64,000 bases of DNA from Conus ventricosus (GCA_018398815.1 CM031609.1:26750815-26814814), one strand, 5' to 3'; positions 1-10,888 are shown, numbered from the stretch's first letter. Made by a program: numbers and translations. Notes: generated from the sequence alone by a model not told the origin.

Positions 1-99
1 GCAACGGGCTGCTACCCAGGTAGAGCCGACTGAATCAGATTGCCTTCAGGCGCTTTCAGTCGTTTCCCGTTCATTCAAACATCAGCCACCACTCTCCTT

Positions 100-395
100 T
101 CCACATTCGTCCTTTCATTATCACACGGAGGATGCATGCTATGTATATACGTGTCATTTATTTCCATCAGCACATGAGGGCCCTACCTTCCAAAAGGGTT
201 TGAAATGGGTTTTAAAACGTGCGTGCAAGATTTTTTAGCATGTGTTCATGCACGGGACCTTGGTTTAACGTCTCATCTGAAGGATTTGGGGGATATGTAG
301 TCAGAACCAACAGTATTGGTTCAGGTTTAGAACGAGGGGCCCAAGGGCCTCCTCAGAGGGAAAATAAAGGGGCCTGGGGGGCCCCGGGATTAAAA
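100..395 (-). repeat. SINE-like dispersed repeat, degraded copy
   Basis: Read on the minus strand, this stretch matches the body of the better SINE copy at 27640-27980. It keeps the 'ggttctgactac' block, the central 'cagatgagacgttaaaccaaggtcccgtg' type block and the 'cttgcacgcacg' block in the same order. The tRNA-like head is not recognisable; the place where it should lie (340-390) is a low-complexity G/C-rich stretch. It is a non-coding, non-autonomous retroelement remnant. Exact ends are uncertain. Confidence 0.6.
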
Positions 396-413
396 ATCCA
401 AAGTTTAGTGTAA

Positions 414-1640
414 TGGACTGGCACGATAGAAACAGGGAAAGGGCTATAAGAATAAAAAGAATGAATTAAAAATATTAAATTGGATACTGTGCAAGAAACA
501 TACCTTTGATTTCATGTTGTCTATCAATCATATATTATTTACTGTATATTATATATCTTTTTTTATGGGTATAATAATATACAATATAAGCCAGTGATGG
601 TACCATGATACAAACTCACTCCAGATGCAGAGTTCATGAAGGGAAATCAACAGCTTTAGTCTTAATACACGCCCCAAACCACAAACGTTTGGTAGGTCTG
701 TATTACCCATTGACAGTGTTCATGATAAGAGTCACCAACACAAGTCTTAAACCCATTTCCATTTAATTTTTAAGCAAATATTTCTAAGTCCACCCATATC
801 TGGCCCTTTTTGCAGTTTGTGGCAGTTTTGAGTTTCAGTCATTAATTTTTTTTGATTTGCTCTTTCATAAAGACAATGCATTAGATAGACTGGATTTCGC
901 ATGGGATTTAACAATGATCGGACAGATTCTGGTACTTTCGATTTCAGCCCGCAAATTAAAAATTCGACCTAGTCATAATTGTTTATCATCCAAAATAAAT
1001 GCAGAAAATTCCAATATTTCAATCGAACAGTCGAATGGAAACAATGACGCCTCTTTCATTGTATTTACATAAACCTTCAATGTGTGCAGTTATTCATTGA
1101 CTATTTTGAGTGCAAACAGCTTCCTTTACAAACTTATCAGAAAACTTACGTAACCTAATATTTAACAAAAACCACATCAGTTTCGTCGATGTTGACCTGT
1201 ATTTTTCGCGAAAACAAATTTATTTCTGCATGATAGTTATTATGAGACACTTGTACATCTTCGTCTGTTCTGTGAAAAATCACACTGGTGCGAATCGAAC
1301 TTTGATCTAAAACACTGTCGAGCTGCTACGTTTGGGAATAAAACGGTCCAATAAAATCGTCCAATCTAAATTCACTTCCATCCTAACTGTGGAAAACGAT
1401 GTCAAAAGTCGACCCTAATATTTTTGTGATTGGGCGGCTAGGCTATTAGCCAATCGGAAACATCGGCAGAAAAGACGCTAGCTTTGCGATTGAGGTACTT
1501 CAAGGCTGCACATAGCAGTTGCCGGGGCCGCATTCGATTTCAAAAAACAGCCCGTTTTTGAATTTTGTGCGGGACCTGTGGCGCACTGTTCAAAATTTTA
1601 TGCCCATATGACAAAAGTGCGGAATCCGCACCCTACAATC
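414..1640. other. no recognisable feature
   Basis: AT-rich unique-looking sequence. The short open frames here (about 65-70 codons) show no family resemblance, no repeat structure and no splice context that I can support. Confidence 0.5.
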
Positions 1641-1649
1641 ATCACTGAA

Positions 1650-1800
1650 CCAAAGTTAAGTCCAAGGGAAAAATCCCCTTGCACCGAAGCTGCCCACCAG
1701 GGTTTGAACTCGTGACCCTTGGATCACAAGTCAAGCACACTCCAACTTGCCACAAAGGCCCCCACCACCCCCGATCACAATAAACAAACATGTGGCTTAT
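1650..1800 (-). repeat. tRNA-derived SINE head fragment
   Basis: On the minus strand the segment reads as a degenerate tRNA-like head with a B-box-like 'gagttcaaaccc', followed by 'ggggatttttcccttgg'. That is the same junction seen after the tRNA head of the SINE at 27640-27980. The central domain seen in the other copies is missing, so this is a truncated insertion. It does not fold as a convincing functional tRNA. Confidence 0.6.
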
Positions 1801-1864
1801 AGTTATAGCCCCACAACCGCCATGGGCCACATCAGGGTGGGCAATCAAATTATTCTGCATTTAC

Positions 1865-3900
1865 AAAAATAACATTTCCCGGAACAAACATAAAAATGTT
1901 TTTGTTCAGGCGGGACAGCTGCCTCCTATATTGCATGCAAGACCAAAGGTGGTTTAGAGGTAGCAAATAACTGAAATCACCACGCACCTGACAGGCCTAT
2001 CAAGACATGTAGACGTGTGCCATTTTGAAAAAAAAATGAGTGCCATTGTGTTGAAGCTCTGCATTACACTGTCAATATTCTGTAGCAAACCCATAAAACA
2101 TTTCCTCACCTTTTCTTACTGTACTTGACACGACAGGCCTGCACTCGCAGTTGTTCCCCCAAATGACCAGCTGACGTCTCCCAAATGTTTTGGACAGGTT
2201 GAAGTACAACATAACTTGGAAGTAAAGTCTCAGAACAGGACCCTGATCAAGTCTGTGGTGTCACTGTACTTGGACTATTGTGGGGTTTCCTGAAGAACCA
2301 TTAATCTGGTTTTTATATTTGTAGGAAGTATTTAACTTCTAAACTCAAGAACCATGTATAATTGCAAAATATATCTGAATAACAATTCTTCACATTCAGT
2401 CTGTATGGGGAAAAAGTTCAATGAACTAATTACTGTGATGGATTGTGTGCTTAATTAGAGATTTTAATTTTCATATCTAAAATGATGTGTTTTTGAATTT
2501 CTATAAGGTTACAAGACAAAAATTAATTCTGACATGTTGAGGGATAACAGAAATCATAAGCCTTATAATGTGATGTGGCGGTTTTGGCTCACTTTGGTGA
2601 CCATTCCGAAACTGCTCTTTCACATTTTCATAGATCTGACATAAATAACATGTATAAAATACCAAGAATTCTCTCTGTCACTGCACACATCCTCCAAGTC
2701 TGAGTCCATGGTACTGGATCTGTAACTGAACTTTCCACTTTAAAAAGACTCCATTACCCCAAAAAAAGAATTTGACTGCATTGCACCTATTGTATTTATT
2801 AAAATTATTGTCAAAATACACCTGCATGATAGCAGAGTGGATCTGACTTTATGCATTTGCATTTGCCTCGTAATCAATAGTAGGCTATCATTATTAATAT
2901 TAAGCCATAGAAGTTTTTGTGCCCGCCTGCATAAGACTACTTGTCTTTTGAATCAAAGACAGGGCAAGAAACTCAAGCCCTCTGATACTATTTTGAACCC
3001 AGAGCCCGTAGATTTCAGTTGGATATGTTTCTGAGGGTGTTGCTAAATTTCTTGACCAACACCCCAGGTGTTGTATTCTGGGGCCAGGGTGAACAGGTTT
3101 AATGAAGAGCGCACAGGAACACGTATGGAGTCTGACTAAATGGAACTCCCTAACATATCTATACACTCCATCTTCACTGAATTAGTGATCAGCAAAATAT
3201 TTTTAAACTCAGGTGCTGTGACCGCTAGGCCCACTTCAAGTGGACCCCCGGGTTTATTTTGTTCTTCCTCCTCACTGTGCCTTGTTGAGTTCATGCTAAA
3301 GTTACTGGTGACGGCCCAAATTCTGAGGCCCTGTCGGGATGATGTGGTTGCGCCCTCGGACGACTTCACTCAAGCTTGCTCTGCGACTAAGCCATTATTT
3401 CATGTAGGGGGCGCAGGTGGGGGCTGTGAATGTTTACATCAGAACACGAAGAACAGTGACCTGGCGGAAGTGCAGTGCCTCTTTCTAGTGGTTGCCTCTT
3501 ACAACTTGACACTGACTGCTCCCCGTGTGCTGCCAGTGCTAGACTGGCTGCACAATTGGTGGGGTTTTGGGTGGGGGTGGCGGGCAACATAGGAACTTTA
3601 TTAATGTAAGTTTTCTTTTTTAAACAGTTCACCAAAATTGGAATGAGCTACCAGTACCACTAACATCAAGTTAGAATTGGCATTAGTCGAGTTAAAAAAT
3701 TTATGCAAACATAAATGAAAAAAAATTTAATAAAGCTTTGATTTAAGTATGGCCTACATGTATGGGGTGAAACAAAATTATAAGTGACGAAAACATGGGA
3801 TTGTACTACTAACTACCACTTGGTTTCACCCTTGGTTTCATTGCCTCCCCCTATTGTATAGTACTACTTTCCTGAAATTTACATGATAAAAGCAATCCTT
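1865..3900. other. no recognisable feature
   Basis: No gene, transposon domain or tandem repeat is recognised. A 150-codon open frame at 3140-3592 (plus) has no detectable domain and is overlapped by similar open frames on the other strand. The stretch 3905-3960 is T-rich with homopolymers and may be a corrupted LINE 3' end (see the repeat at 9855-9905). Confidence 0.45.
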
Positions 3901-3967
3901 AAGTTTTTTTTGGTTTGGTTGGTTTTTTTTTTGTTTTTTTTTTTTAATAGTTGAAAAACGGTGGTGG

Positions 3968-4150
3968 GGCGGTGCGCGGAAAATTTTGTTGCTCCAGTCA
4001 ATCGGTTGGGGGTATCCCAGTTTTAGGTTTCTGGTATAAAAAGAATGACGCATAAGTGTAGTTGCTTGGTAAAAGGCAAAAAAATCCCAGTTTAAGACAA
4101 CCCCTACTACTACACGATTTTTTGGCAGTATTTGGGATTGATTTTACCAG
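3968..4150 (+). repeat. left inverted terminal repeat of fold-back-like element
   Basis: Matches the reverse complement of 9665-9846 with scattered indels. The order of shared blocks from outside inward is: gttgctccagtca, tatcc/taccagcaa region, aagaatgacg, gtgtagttgct, cagtttaagacaacc, ctacacgattttttggcag. The outermost boundary is approximate because the flank is homopolymer-rich. Confidence 0.65.
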
Positions 4151-7100
4151 GCAAGAATTTGACTGATCCCGCGGTCAAATTCGTTTTCTGCAATATCCTC
4201 ACCTCCTGCGTGCTAGTTACTACTACTACTAAAATATTTTACCAAAATATTTTGGCATTGTGCCGGTCAGAGTGGTCATAATATTGACGGAACCAAAATT
4301 TTACCGGAAAAAAACCAATTGACCGCGACCGTCGCAGTCAAAATTGTTTTGTCCCGGGCAAATTGGGTTCCTGCAATTTTTGACCCCTCCTTGCTACACT
4401 TTTACTACTACTACTACCCCCTACACTACTACTACTACTACACTACTACTTCTACTAGAATATTTTTGGGCATTGTGCCAAATCTTTTGTGGCAATGAAT
4501 TTTACCAGGGAATGAATTTGACTGATCCTGCGGTCAAATTCGTTGTTCCAGTCAAATTGGTTGCCGTGCAATATCCTCACCACTCTGCTGTGCTACTGTT
4601 ACTACTACTACTACTACTACCAGAAATATTGTTGGTCATTGTGCCGGATCACGAGTGGTCATAATATTGCACGGCAACCAATTTGACCGGAGCAACCAAT
4701 TTGACCGCGACCGTCGCAGTCAAATTCGTTGCTCCGGTCAAATTGGTTGCCGTGCAATATCCTGACCACTCCTACTGCTACTACTGTTACTACTACTACT
4801 ACACTACTATACTACTACTCACTTACTACTACTACTACTACTAACTAGAATATTGTTGGTCATTGTGCCAAATCTAGTAGTGGCAATGATATTTGACCAG
4901 GCAATGAATTTGACTGATCCTGCGGTCAAATTCGTTTGTTCCAGTCAAATTGGTTGCCGTGCATATCCTCACCACTCCTGCTGCTGCTACTGTTACTACT
5001 ACTACTACTACTACTACCAGAAATATTGTTGGTCATTGTGCCGGATCACGAGTGGTCAAATATTGCACGGCAACCAATTTGACCGGAGCAACCAATTTGA
5101 CGCGACCGTCGCAGTCAAATTCGTTGCTCCGGTCAAATTGGTTGCCGTTTGCAATATCCTGACCATCCTATGCTACTACTGTCTTACTAGCTACTATATA
5201 CTATACTACTAACTACTACTACTACTACTACAGAATATTGTTGGTCATTGTGCCAAATCACGTAGTGGCAATTGACGGCACAATTTGACCAGGGCAACAA
5301 TTTGACCCGACCGTCGCAGTCAAATTCGTTGTCCGTCAAATTGGTTGCCGTGCAATATCCTACCACTCCTACTGCTACTGTTACTACTATATACACTACT
5401 CTACTTACTACTACTACTAATACTATTATACTGAATATTGTGGATCATTGTGCAAATATGAGGCAATGAATTTGACCAGGCAATGAATTTGACCGATCCT
5501 GCGGTCAAATTCGTTGTTCCAGTCAAATTGGTTGCCGTGCAATATCCTCACCACTCTGCTGCTGCTACTTTACTACTACTACTACTACTACTACCATGAC
5601 AATATTGTTGGTCATTGTGCCGGATCACGAGTGGTCATGAATATTGCACGGCAACCAATTTGACGGAGCAACAATTTGACCGACCGTCGCAGTCAAATTC
5701 GTTTGCTCCGGTCAAATTGGTTGCCGTGCAATATCTGACCACTCCTACTGCTACTACTGTTACTACTACTACTACCATACTACTACTAACTACTACTATA
5801 TACTACACTACAGAATATTGTTGGTCATTGTGCCAAATCAGTAGTGGCAATGAATTTGACCAGGCAATGAATTTGACTGATCCTGCGGTCAAATTCGTTG
5901 TTCCAGTCAAATTGGTTGCCGTGCAAATATCCTCACCACTCCTGCTGCTGCTATGTTACTATACTACTACTACTACCGAAATATTGTTGGTCATTGTGCC
6001 GGATCACGAGTGGGTCATAATATGCACGGCAACCAATTTGACCGGAGCAACAATTTGACCGGACCGTCGCAGTCAAATTCGTTGCTCGGTCAAATTGGTT
6101 GCCGTGCAATATCCTGACCACTCCTACTGCTACTATGTTACTCTATACACACTACTACTATACTACTACTACTACTTTCTACTACTACTAGAATATTGTT
6201 GGTCATTGTGTCCAAACAGTATGGCAATTGGAATTTGACCAGGCAATGAATTTGACTGATCCTGCGGTCAAATTCGTTGTTTCCCGTCAAATTGGTTGCC
6301 GTGCAATATCTCACCACTCCTGCTGCTGCTACTGTTATACTACTACTATACTACTACACAGAATATTGTTGCATTGTGTCAAATCATTAAGGAACAATTT
6401 GCCGACGACGTCGCGAGTCAAATTCGTTGTCCGGTCAAATTGGTTGCCGTGCAATATCTACCACTCTGCTTTCTGTCTACTATATCACTACTATATCTAC
6501 TATACTTACAAATATACTTGTTGTCATTGTGCCTATCAGAGTGGCAATATATTGAACCAATATAAGAGAACCAATTTGACGCGATCCGTCGCAGTCAAAT
6601 TCGTTGCTCCGGTCAAATTGGTTGCCCTGCCCCTACCCGGGCCCCCCCCCCCCCCCTACTGCTTTCTATGTTTTCTTTCTACTACTACCATAATATACTA
6701 TACTACATATACTACTAGAATATTTTTGGTCATTGTGCCCAAAAACCCGTGTGGCAATGAAAATTTTACCAGGGAATGGGAAATTTTACTTTATCCTGCG
6801 GTCAAATTCGTTTTTTCCCGTAAAATTTGGTTTTCCGTGCAATTTTCCTCCCCACTCCTGGGTTTTGCTTTTGTTACTACTTCTACTACTAATACCAGAA
6901 ATTTTTTGGGCATTGTGGCCCGGTTTAAGAGTGGTCATAATATTGCAGGCAACCCAATTTTACCGGAGCAACCCAATTTTACCGCGGGCCCTCGCAGTCA
7001 AATTCGGGTTTCTCCGGGTAAAAAATTTGGGTTTCTTTGAATTTTCCGCCACTCCCATGTATACTGTTAATATTCTAAATAAAACTACTACTAAAAAACT

Positions 7101-7330
7101 TACTATACCAGAAATATTGTTGGTCATTGTGCCAAATCAGTAGTGGCAATGAATTTGGGGCCCGGAAAAGAATTTGACTTCGGTGCGGTTTAAATTTTTT
7201 GTTCCCGTCCCCCCCTTGTTGCCGTGGAAAAAATTTGACCACTCCTGCTGCTACTTTTTATTTACTGGTTTCTACTATAAATACATATATACTATACTTT
7301 CTACTTTGAATTTGGGTTGGGCATTGTGCC
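4150..7330 (+). repeat. higher-order array of palindromic units with (TAC)n spacers
   Basis: Two hairpin types alternate. Type B is a near-perfect palindrome of about 92-97 bp (4664-4760, 5061-5157, 5641-5734, 6021-6112) centred on GCGACCGTCGC. Type A (about 4492-4573, 4881-4965, 5463-5543, 5849-5925, 6229-6308) has arms ATTTGACC/GGTCAAATT around TGATCCTGCG. Each is followed by a TAC-rich tract and a conserved 'atattgttggtcattgtgcc' block. The A+B period is about 380-400 bp, with one irregular insertion near 5270-5360. Beyond about 6400 the units become progressively corrupted by homopolymer expansions. Confidence 0.75.
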
Positions 7331-7379
7331 AAATCCGTTGTGCCAATGAATTTTTACCTTACCCCTTTCCCCTAGGCCC

Positions 7380-7540
7380 CCTTTTTTCTCTCTCTCTCCT
7401 CCCTCTTTCTCCCTCTCTCCCTTTTTTCTCACTGTCTTCTCTTTTCCCTTCTTTCTCTCTCCATCTCTCTCTTTCTATTCCCCCTCTTTCTCTCTCTTTT
7501 CTCTTCCCTTTTTCTCTCTTTCTTCTCTTTTCACCCCATG
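7380..7540 (+). repeat. CT-rich (pyrimidine) low-complexity tract
   Basis: Almost pure C/T sequence that begins the CT/GT cassette. It corresponds in reverse complement to the GA-rich tract at 8935-9090, including the flanking 'ccctttcccct' motif. Confidence 0.8.
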
Positions 7541-7905
7541 GAACATGTTTACATATGTTTGAGTGTCTTATTTTGGTGGTTAAGCGCATACATTTGTGGT
7601 GTTGTGTGTGTGTGTGTGTGTATGTGTGTGGTGTTGTGGTGTGTGTGTGTGTGTGGTGTGGTGGGTGTGTGGTGTGTGTGCGCGTTGTGGGCGATAAATG
7701 TTTTTGATGTTGGGTATGTGTGAAAGTTCCCCAAGGTTGATGCAGTGTATATGTGTGTGTGTGGTCGGGTGTGTGTGGCGTGAAGTGTTGATGTTGGGTT
7801 GTGTAAAAGATCTCCAAGGTTGTGAGGTATATGTGGGGTATGTGTGTTTTGTGTGGGGTGTGTGTGTGTGTGTGTGTGTTTTGTTGTGTGTGTGTTTTAT
7901 CCCCA
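7541..7905 (+). repeat. GT-rich minisatellite of the cassette, copy 1
   Basis: Contains (TG)n runs interrupted by a recurring block with 'gatctccaaggttg' and 'gttgatgttggg'. The reverse complement of 8640-8870 carries the same blocks in the same order, so this is one of two oppositely oriented copies of a cassette within the fold-back-like element. Confidence 0.65.
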
Positions 7906-8084
7906 CCCCTGTGTATACTGTTATATACTATACCAATGTTTCTACTACAAAACTATTACTATACTATACTCCCAAAAAATTATTTTTGGTATTTGCCAAA
8001 TCGTAGGGGAATAAATTTGACCAGGCAATGAATTTCATGATCGGCGGTCGTTGAGAGGCAGGGGGGAAAACTGTCGGGGTGCTC

Positions 8085-8870
8085 AAACACACACCACAAC
8101 CCCCCACACACCACAACACCAAACACACACCCCCCCCCCCCCCCCCCCCCCCCCCCCACGACACACATAACTCACACACACAACACACCCCGACGCCGCA
8201 CGCCGCACGCACGCCGCAGCCGCACGACCAAAACAAAACACACACACACACACCCCACCCCCCCCCACGCATCAACCCTGGCGTTTTTTCCCCATTCCCC
8301 CGCATCAAACAATTCATTGCCACACACAACAACCACAACACACACAACAACAACACCACACAAAAACACACATACCGCACTATACACTGCTCAACTTGGA
8401 GTCTTAACTACCAACATCAAACACATTCATCGCCACACAACGCGCGCCGACATTCAACACAGACAACAAACAACAACACACCCAATACCCCCCCCCCCCC
8501 ACACAAACAACAACACACTAATCCAACAAAACCACACACACACACACACAACAACACAAACACGCACGACGCACGCACGCACGCACGCACGCACGCAGCA
8601 GCCCCACAACAACACAACACACACACCACACACACCACTGCATCAACCCGGGTTTTTCCCCTATCCCGCATCAAAAAATTCATTGCCACAACACACACCA
8701 ACACCAACCACCCCAACACCACACAACAAACACCCATCCCGCCATAACACTGCATAAACCCTTGGAGATCTTTCCACATACAAAATAAAACACATTCATC
8801 CCCCAACACCGCCGGCACACACACAACACACACACCACACAACCACACACACACACACACACTCGACGCC
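8085..8870 (-). repeat. CA-rich minisatellite of the cassette, copy 2
   Basis: Runs of CA and C with a block 'cactgcatcaaccc...cattgccacac' recurring at about 8275, 8392, 8640 and 8752, that is roughly every 112-124 bp. It is the reverse-strand counterpart of 7541-7905 but has more units. A poly-C run of 28 lies at 8130-8157. Sequence here looks poorly resolved. Confidence 0.65.
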
Positions 8871-8934
8871 ATGTATGGCTTAAGGATCCAGAAAAAGAAT
8901 CATATCTATGAAAGCATATTTCGCAGGGGGGTGA

Positions 8935-9095
8935 AAGGGAGAAGAGAAAGAGAGAGAAAGGGGAGAGAGAAAAAAGAGGAAAGAGGGTGAGATGAAAGGA
9001 GAGATGGAGAGGGAGAGAAGTGGAGAGAGAGAACAGTGAGAAAAAAAGGGAGGAGGAAAAGGGGGAGGGGGAGAGAGAAAAAAAGGGCTTGGGAA
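8935..9095 (-). repeat. GA-rich low-complexity tract
   Basis: Purine-only tract that is the reverse complement of the CT-rich tract at 7380-7540. It completes the second, inverted cassette copy. The flanking 'aaaggggaaagggcaaattcattgcc' type sequence joins it back to the hairpin units. Confidence 0.8.
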
Positions 9096-9664
9096 AAGGG
9101 GAAAGGGCAAATTCATTGCCCCTACTGATTTGGCACAAAGCAACAATTTCTAGTAGTAGTAGAGTGTAGTTTTTGTAGTAGTTGTAACAGTAGTAGCAGA
9201 GGAGTGGTGAGGATATTGCACCGCAAGAATTTGACCGGAGCAAATAATTTGACTGCGACCGTCGCGGTCAATTGGTTTTCTCAGTAAAAACGTTAGTGCA
9301 ATATTATGACACTCCCGATCCGGCACAAACCAACAAATTTTGGTGTAGTGTAGTTGTAGTATTTGTTGTAGTGTAGTAGTGTAAAAGTGTAGCAGCGGGG
9401 TGGTGAGGTATTTTCCGGCAAAAGAATTTGACTGGGAAAAAAACGAATTTTTCCACGCGATCGTCAAAAACATTTCTGGTCAAAAATTTATTGATATGTT
9501 TGGCACATTTACCCCAAATTTCTGGTAGTAGTAGTGTGTAGTAGTAGTAGTTTTGTAGTGTAGTTAAAAGTGTGCAGCAGGGGTGGTGAGGATATTGCAC
9601 GGCAACGAAAATTTTACTGGAGAACCAATTTGACCGTATCAGTCAAATTCATTGCCCGGTCAAA
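9096..9664 (-). repeat. hairpin units of the right arm with (GTA)n
   Basis: The same AATTTGACC/GGTCAAATT units as at 4150-7330, but with the trinucleotide tract in the opposite strand sense (tagtagtag). This shows that the right part is inverted relative to the left. Only about three units are present, against about ten on the left. Confidence 0.65.
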
Positions 9665-9846
9665 TTCAATGCCAATACTGCCAAAAAATCGTGTAGTAGG
9701 AGTGGTTGTCTTAAACTGTGGAGTTTTGCCGTTACCATTAGCAACTACACGTTATGACGTCATTCTTGGCTAAGATCGTATACCAGCAACCTTTGCTGGT
9801 ATGCCAGCAACCGATTTGACTGGAGCAACCAATTTGACCGCGACAG
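9665..9846 (-). repeat. right inverted terminal repeat of fold-back-like element
   Basis: Reverse complement of 3968-4150 with small indels. It ends near 'gaccgcgac'. Immediately outside lies a fragment of a LINE 3' end, which suggests that the element inserted into a LINE copy. Confidence 0.65.
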
Positions 9847-9854
9847 GCTATGTT

Positions 9855-9905
9855 TACCAGCGCGCATGTTAAAAGTAAAATAAAATAACATAAAATAGTG
9901 CGTTT
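9855..9905 (-). repeat. LINE-B 3' end fragment
   Basis: On the minus strand this matches the terminal part of the CR1-like LINE at 42298-43020: the block running from 'cgcactatttt' through the AT-rich 'ttattttacttt' to 'catgcgcgctggt' is shared. The match stops next to the end of the fold-back-like element. Confidence 0.7.
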
Positions 9906-10086
9906 TCAAACACCAAACACGATGTTGTCGTTTTTCATCATGTGTTTCGTTCAGCCAAGCCCATCGCCACTTATTAGTGATGCCATTGTCGATCTCCTCG
10001 ACTGAATCACCTTCTTTAAGATTGGACATTCTCACGGTTTCCAACGAACTCCAAACTCGAAATCTAGATTTCGGCAAATGGTGCAT
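9904..10086 (-). CDS. candidate first coding exon, truncated by a LINE fragment
   Basis: On the minus strand an open frame starts at 10086 (MHHLPKSRF). A second ATG at 10029 begins MSNLKEGDSVEEI and leads to a tryptophan-rich stretch, ITNKWRWAWLNETHDE. It then reaches VWCLK before running into LINE-B sequence. Basic/aromatic WxWL segments of this kind occur near the start of some BED/hAT-like domesticated proteins, but that is only an impression. Two ETS-like CGGAAGT sites lie just upstream on the same strand, as in CpG-type promoters. No splice donor is clear. It may be a broken gene or a chance frame. Confidence 0.25.
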
Positions 10087-10112
10087 TATCTTTGTTCCCT
10101 AAAATAAAGAGT

Positions 10113-10133
10113 ACTTCCGACTCGGCACTTCCG
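10113..10133 (-). promoter_or_regulatory. pair of ETS-like CGGAAGT sites
   Basis: Minus-strand CGGAAGTG and CGGAAGT lie 13 bp apart, 27-47 bp upstream of the candidate ATG at 10086. Paired ETS sites of this form are common in TATA-less animal promoters; function here is inferred only. Confidence 0.3.
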
Positions 10134-10182
10134 TTTTATGGTAAGATACACTCGATACGTAATTTGCGCAATTTTAGAGACT

Positions 10183-10187
<5 letters not shown>

Positions 10188-10226
<39 letters not shown>
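10188..10226. repeat. poly-T run
   Basis: Uninterrupted T run of about 39 bases, either a retrotransposed poly-A tail on the minus strand or a simple repeat. Confidence 0.9.
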
Positions 10227-10552
10227 CAGATTTACGAAAAACGGAAAATTCCGTCTCGAATAATTTCATAAAGCGGATTCCGTCCTCAGACTGAAGACGT
10301 TTCACCCATGTCCATGTTCTTCATAGTCACTTTGTTTTTCAAAGCCTGTATTCTACGATTGTAAGGCATTGGTTCCCACCAGAATTCTTACAGTTAACGT
10401 TCTAGAAAAAGAAGTCTCTGTCTGAAATACACTGGTTTAACAAACAAACAAAAAAGAAAGAAAAAGAAGCTATTTTTTGTCCGTATTTTTTCCATAGTGT
10501 TCAGAAGCAAGATTTGTTATAAATTATTTTGCTGCAACGAAAGAAAAACACA

Positions 10553-10600
10553 AAACACTACGCGTTTCGACCTCTTTGGTTGTCTTCACACAATGCAAAA
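10553..10600 (-). repeat. Penelope-like / hammerhead-like motif, degenerate copy
   Basis: The minus strand reads GAAGACAACCAAAGAGG followed by TCGAAACGCGTAG. It shares GAAGA...AGGTCGAAACGCG with the locus at 41991-42020. The arrangement resembles a hammerhead core (CUGANGA, stem II, GAAA), but the first core base is G rather than C here. Hammerhead motifs are established in Penelope-like elements; assignment of this remnant is inference. Confidence 0.35.
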
Positions 10601-10607
10601 AGAGTGA

Positions 10608-10702
10608 CAGAGTCACTCCTCTCCTCAAACTGGGCGCATATGGATGTTGACTAGGCTTTTGGCGCCCATATTGCGCCCAGTTTGAGGAGATAAGTGACTC
10701 TG
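10608..10702. repeat. inverted repeat (36-bp arms, short loop)
   Basis: Left arm 10608-10643 and right arm 10666-10702 are reverse complements apart from one or two differences. Both contain ctcctcaaactgggcgca in opposite sense, separated by about 22 bp. The sequence would form a strong hairpin. It directly follows the hammerhead-like motif, so both may belong to one element. Confidence 0.8.
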
Positions 10703-10888
10703 AAAGATGATAATAATGAGAAAAAACCCAAAGATAAGGAGCTCTGGTGCGATCAGTAAAAGTTCAACAATAGAAACTTAATGTTAAGAAAAAGGAGAGA
10801 AAAATCAATAACAAAAATGTTTGAGAATTTACACGTGGTGTAATGAAGTGAGAACAATATGAAATGTAGAAAAGGTAGAAGAAAAGCT

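Larger units (their letters stand above)
3968..9846. mobile_element. fold-back-like element with inverted ends and nested palindromes
   Basis: The two ends are inverted copies of each other over about 180 bp: 3968-4150 matches the reverse complement of 9665-9846. Shared blocks include 'cagtttaagacaacc', 'ctacacgattttttggcag', 'aagaatgacg' and 'gttgctccagtca'. Inside lie repeated AATTTGACC/GGTCAAATT hairpin units separated by (TAC)n on the left and (GTA)n on the right. A CT/GT-rich cassette is also present twice in opposite orientation. No coding capacity is visible, so any movement would depend on a protein supplied elsewhere. The architecture resembles fold-back DNA transposons, but no transposase link or target duplication could be shown. 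Consensus quality falls between about 6500 and 9100. Confidence 0.6.

Noticed and set aside
3140..3592. 150-codon plus-strand open frame
   Set aside because: No domain, no splice sites, and overlapping frames of similar length on the other strand.
7359..8872. Open frames rich in HT, VC or SL residues
   Set aside because: They are translations of (CA)n, (TG)n and (CT)n tracts.
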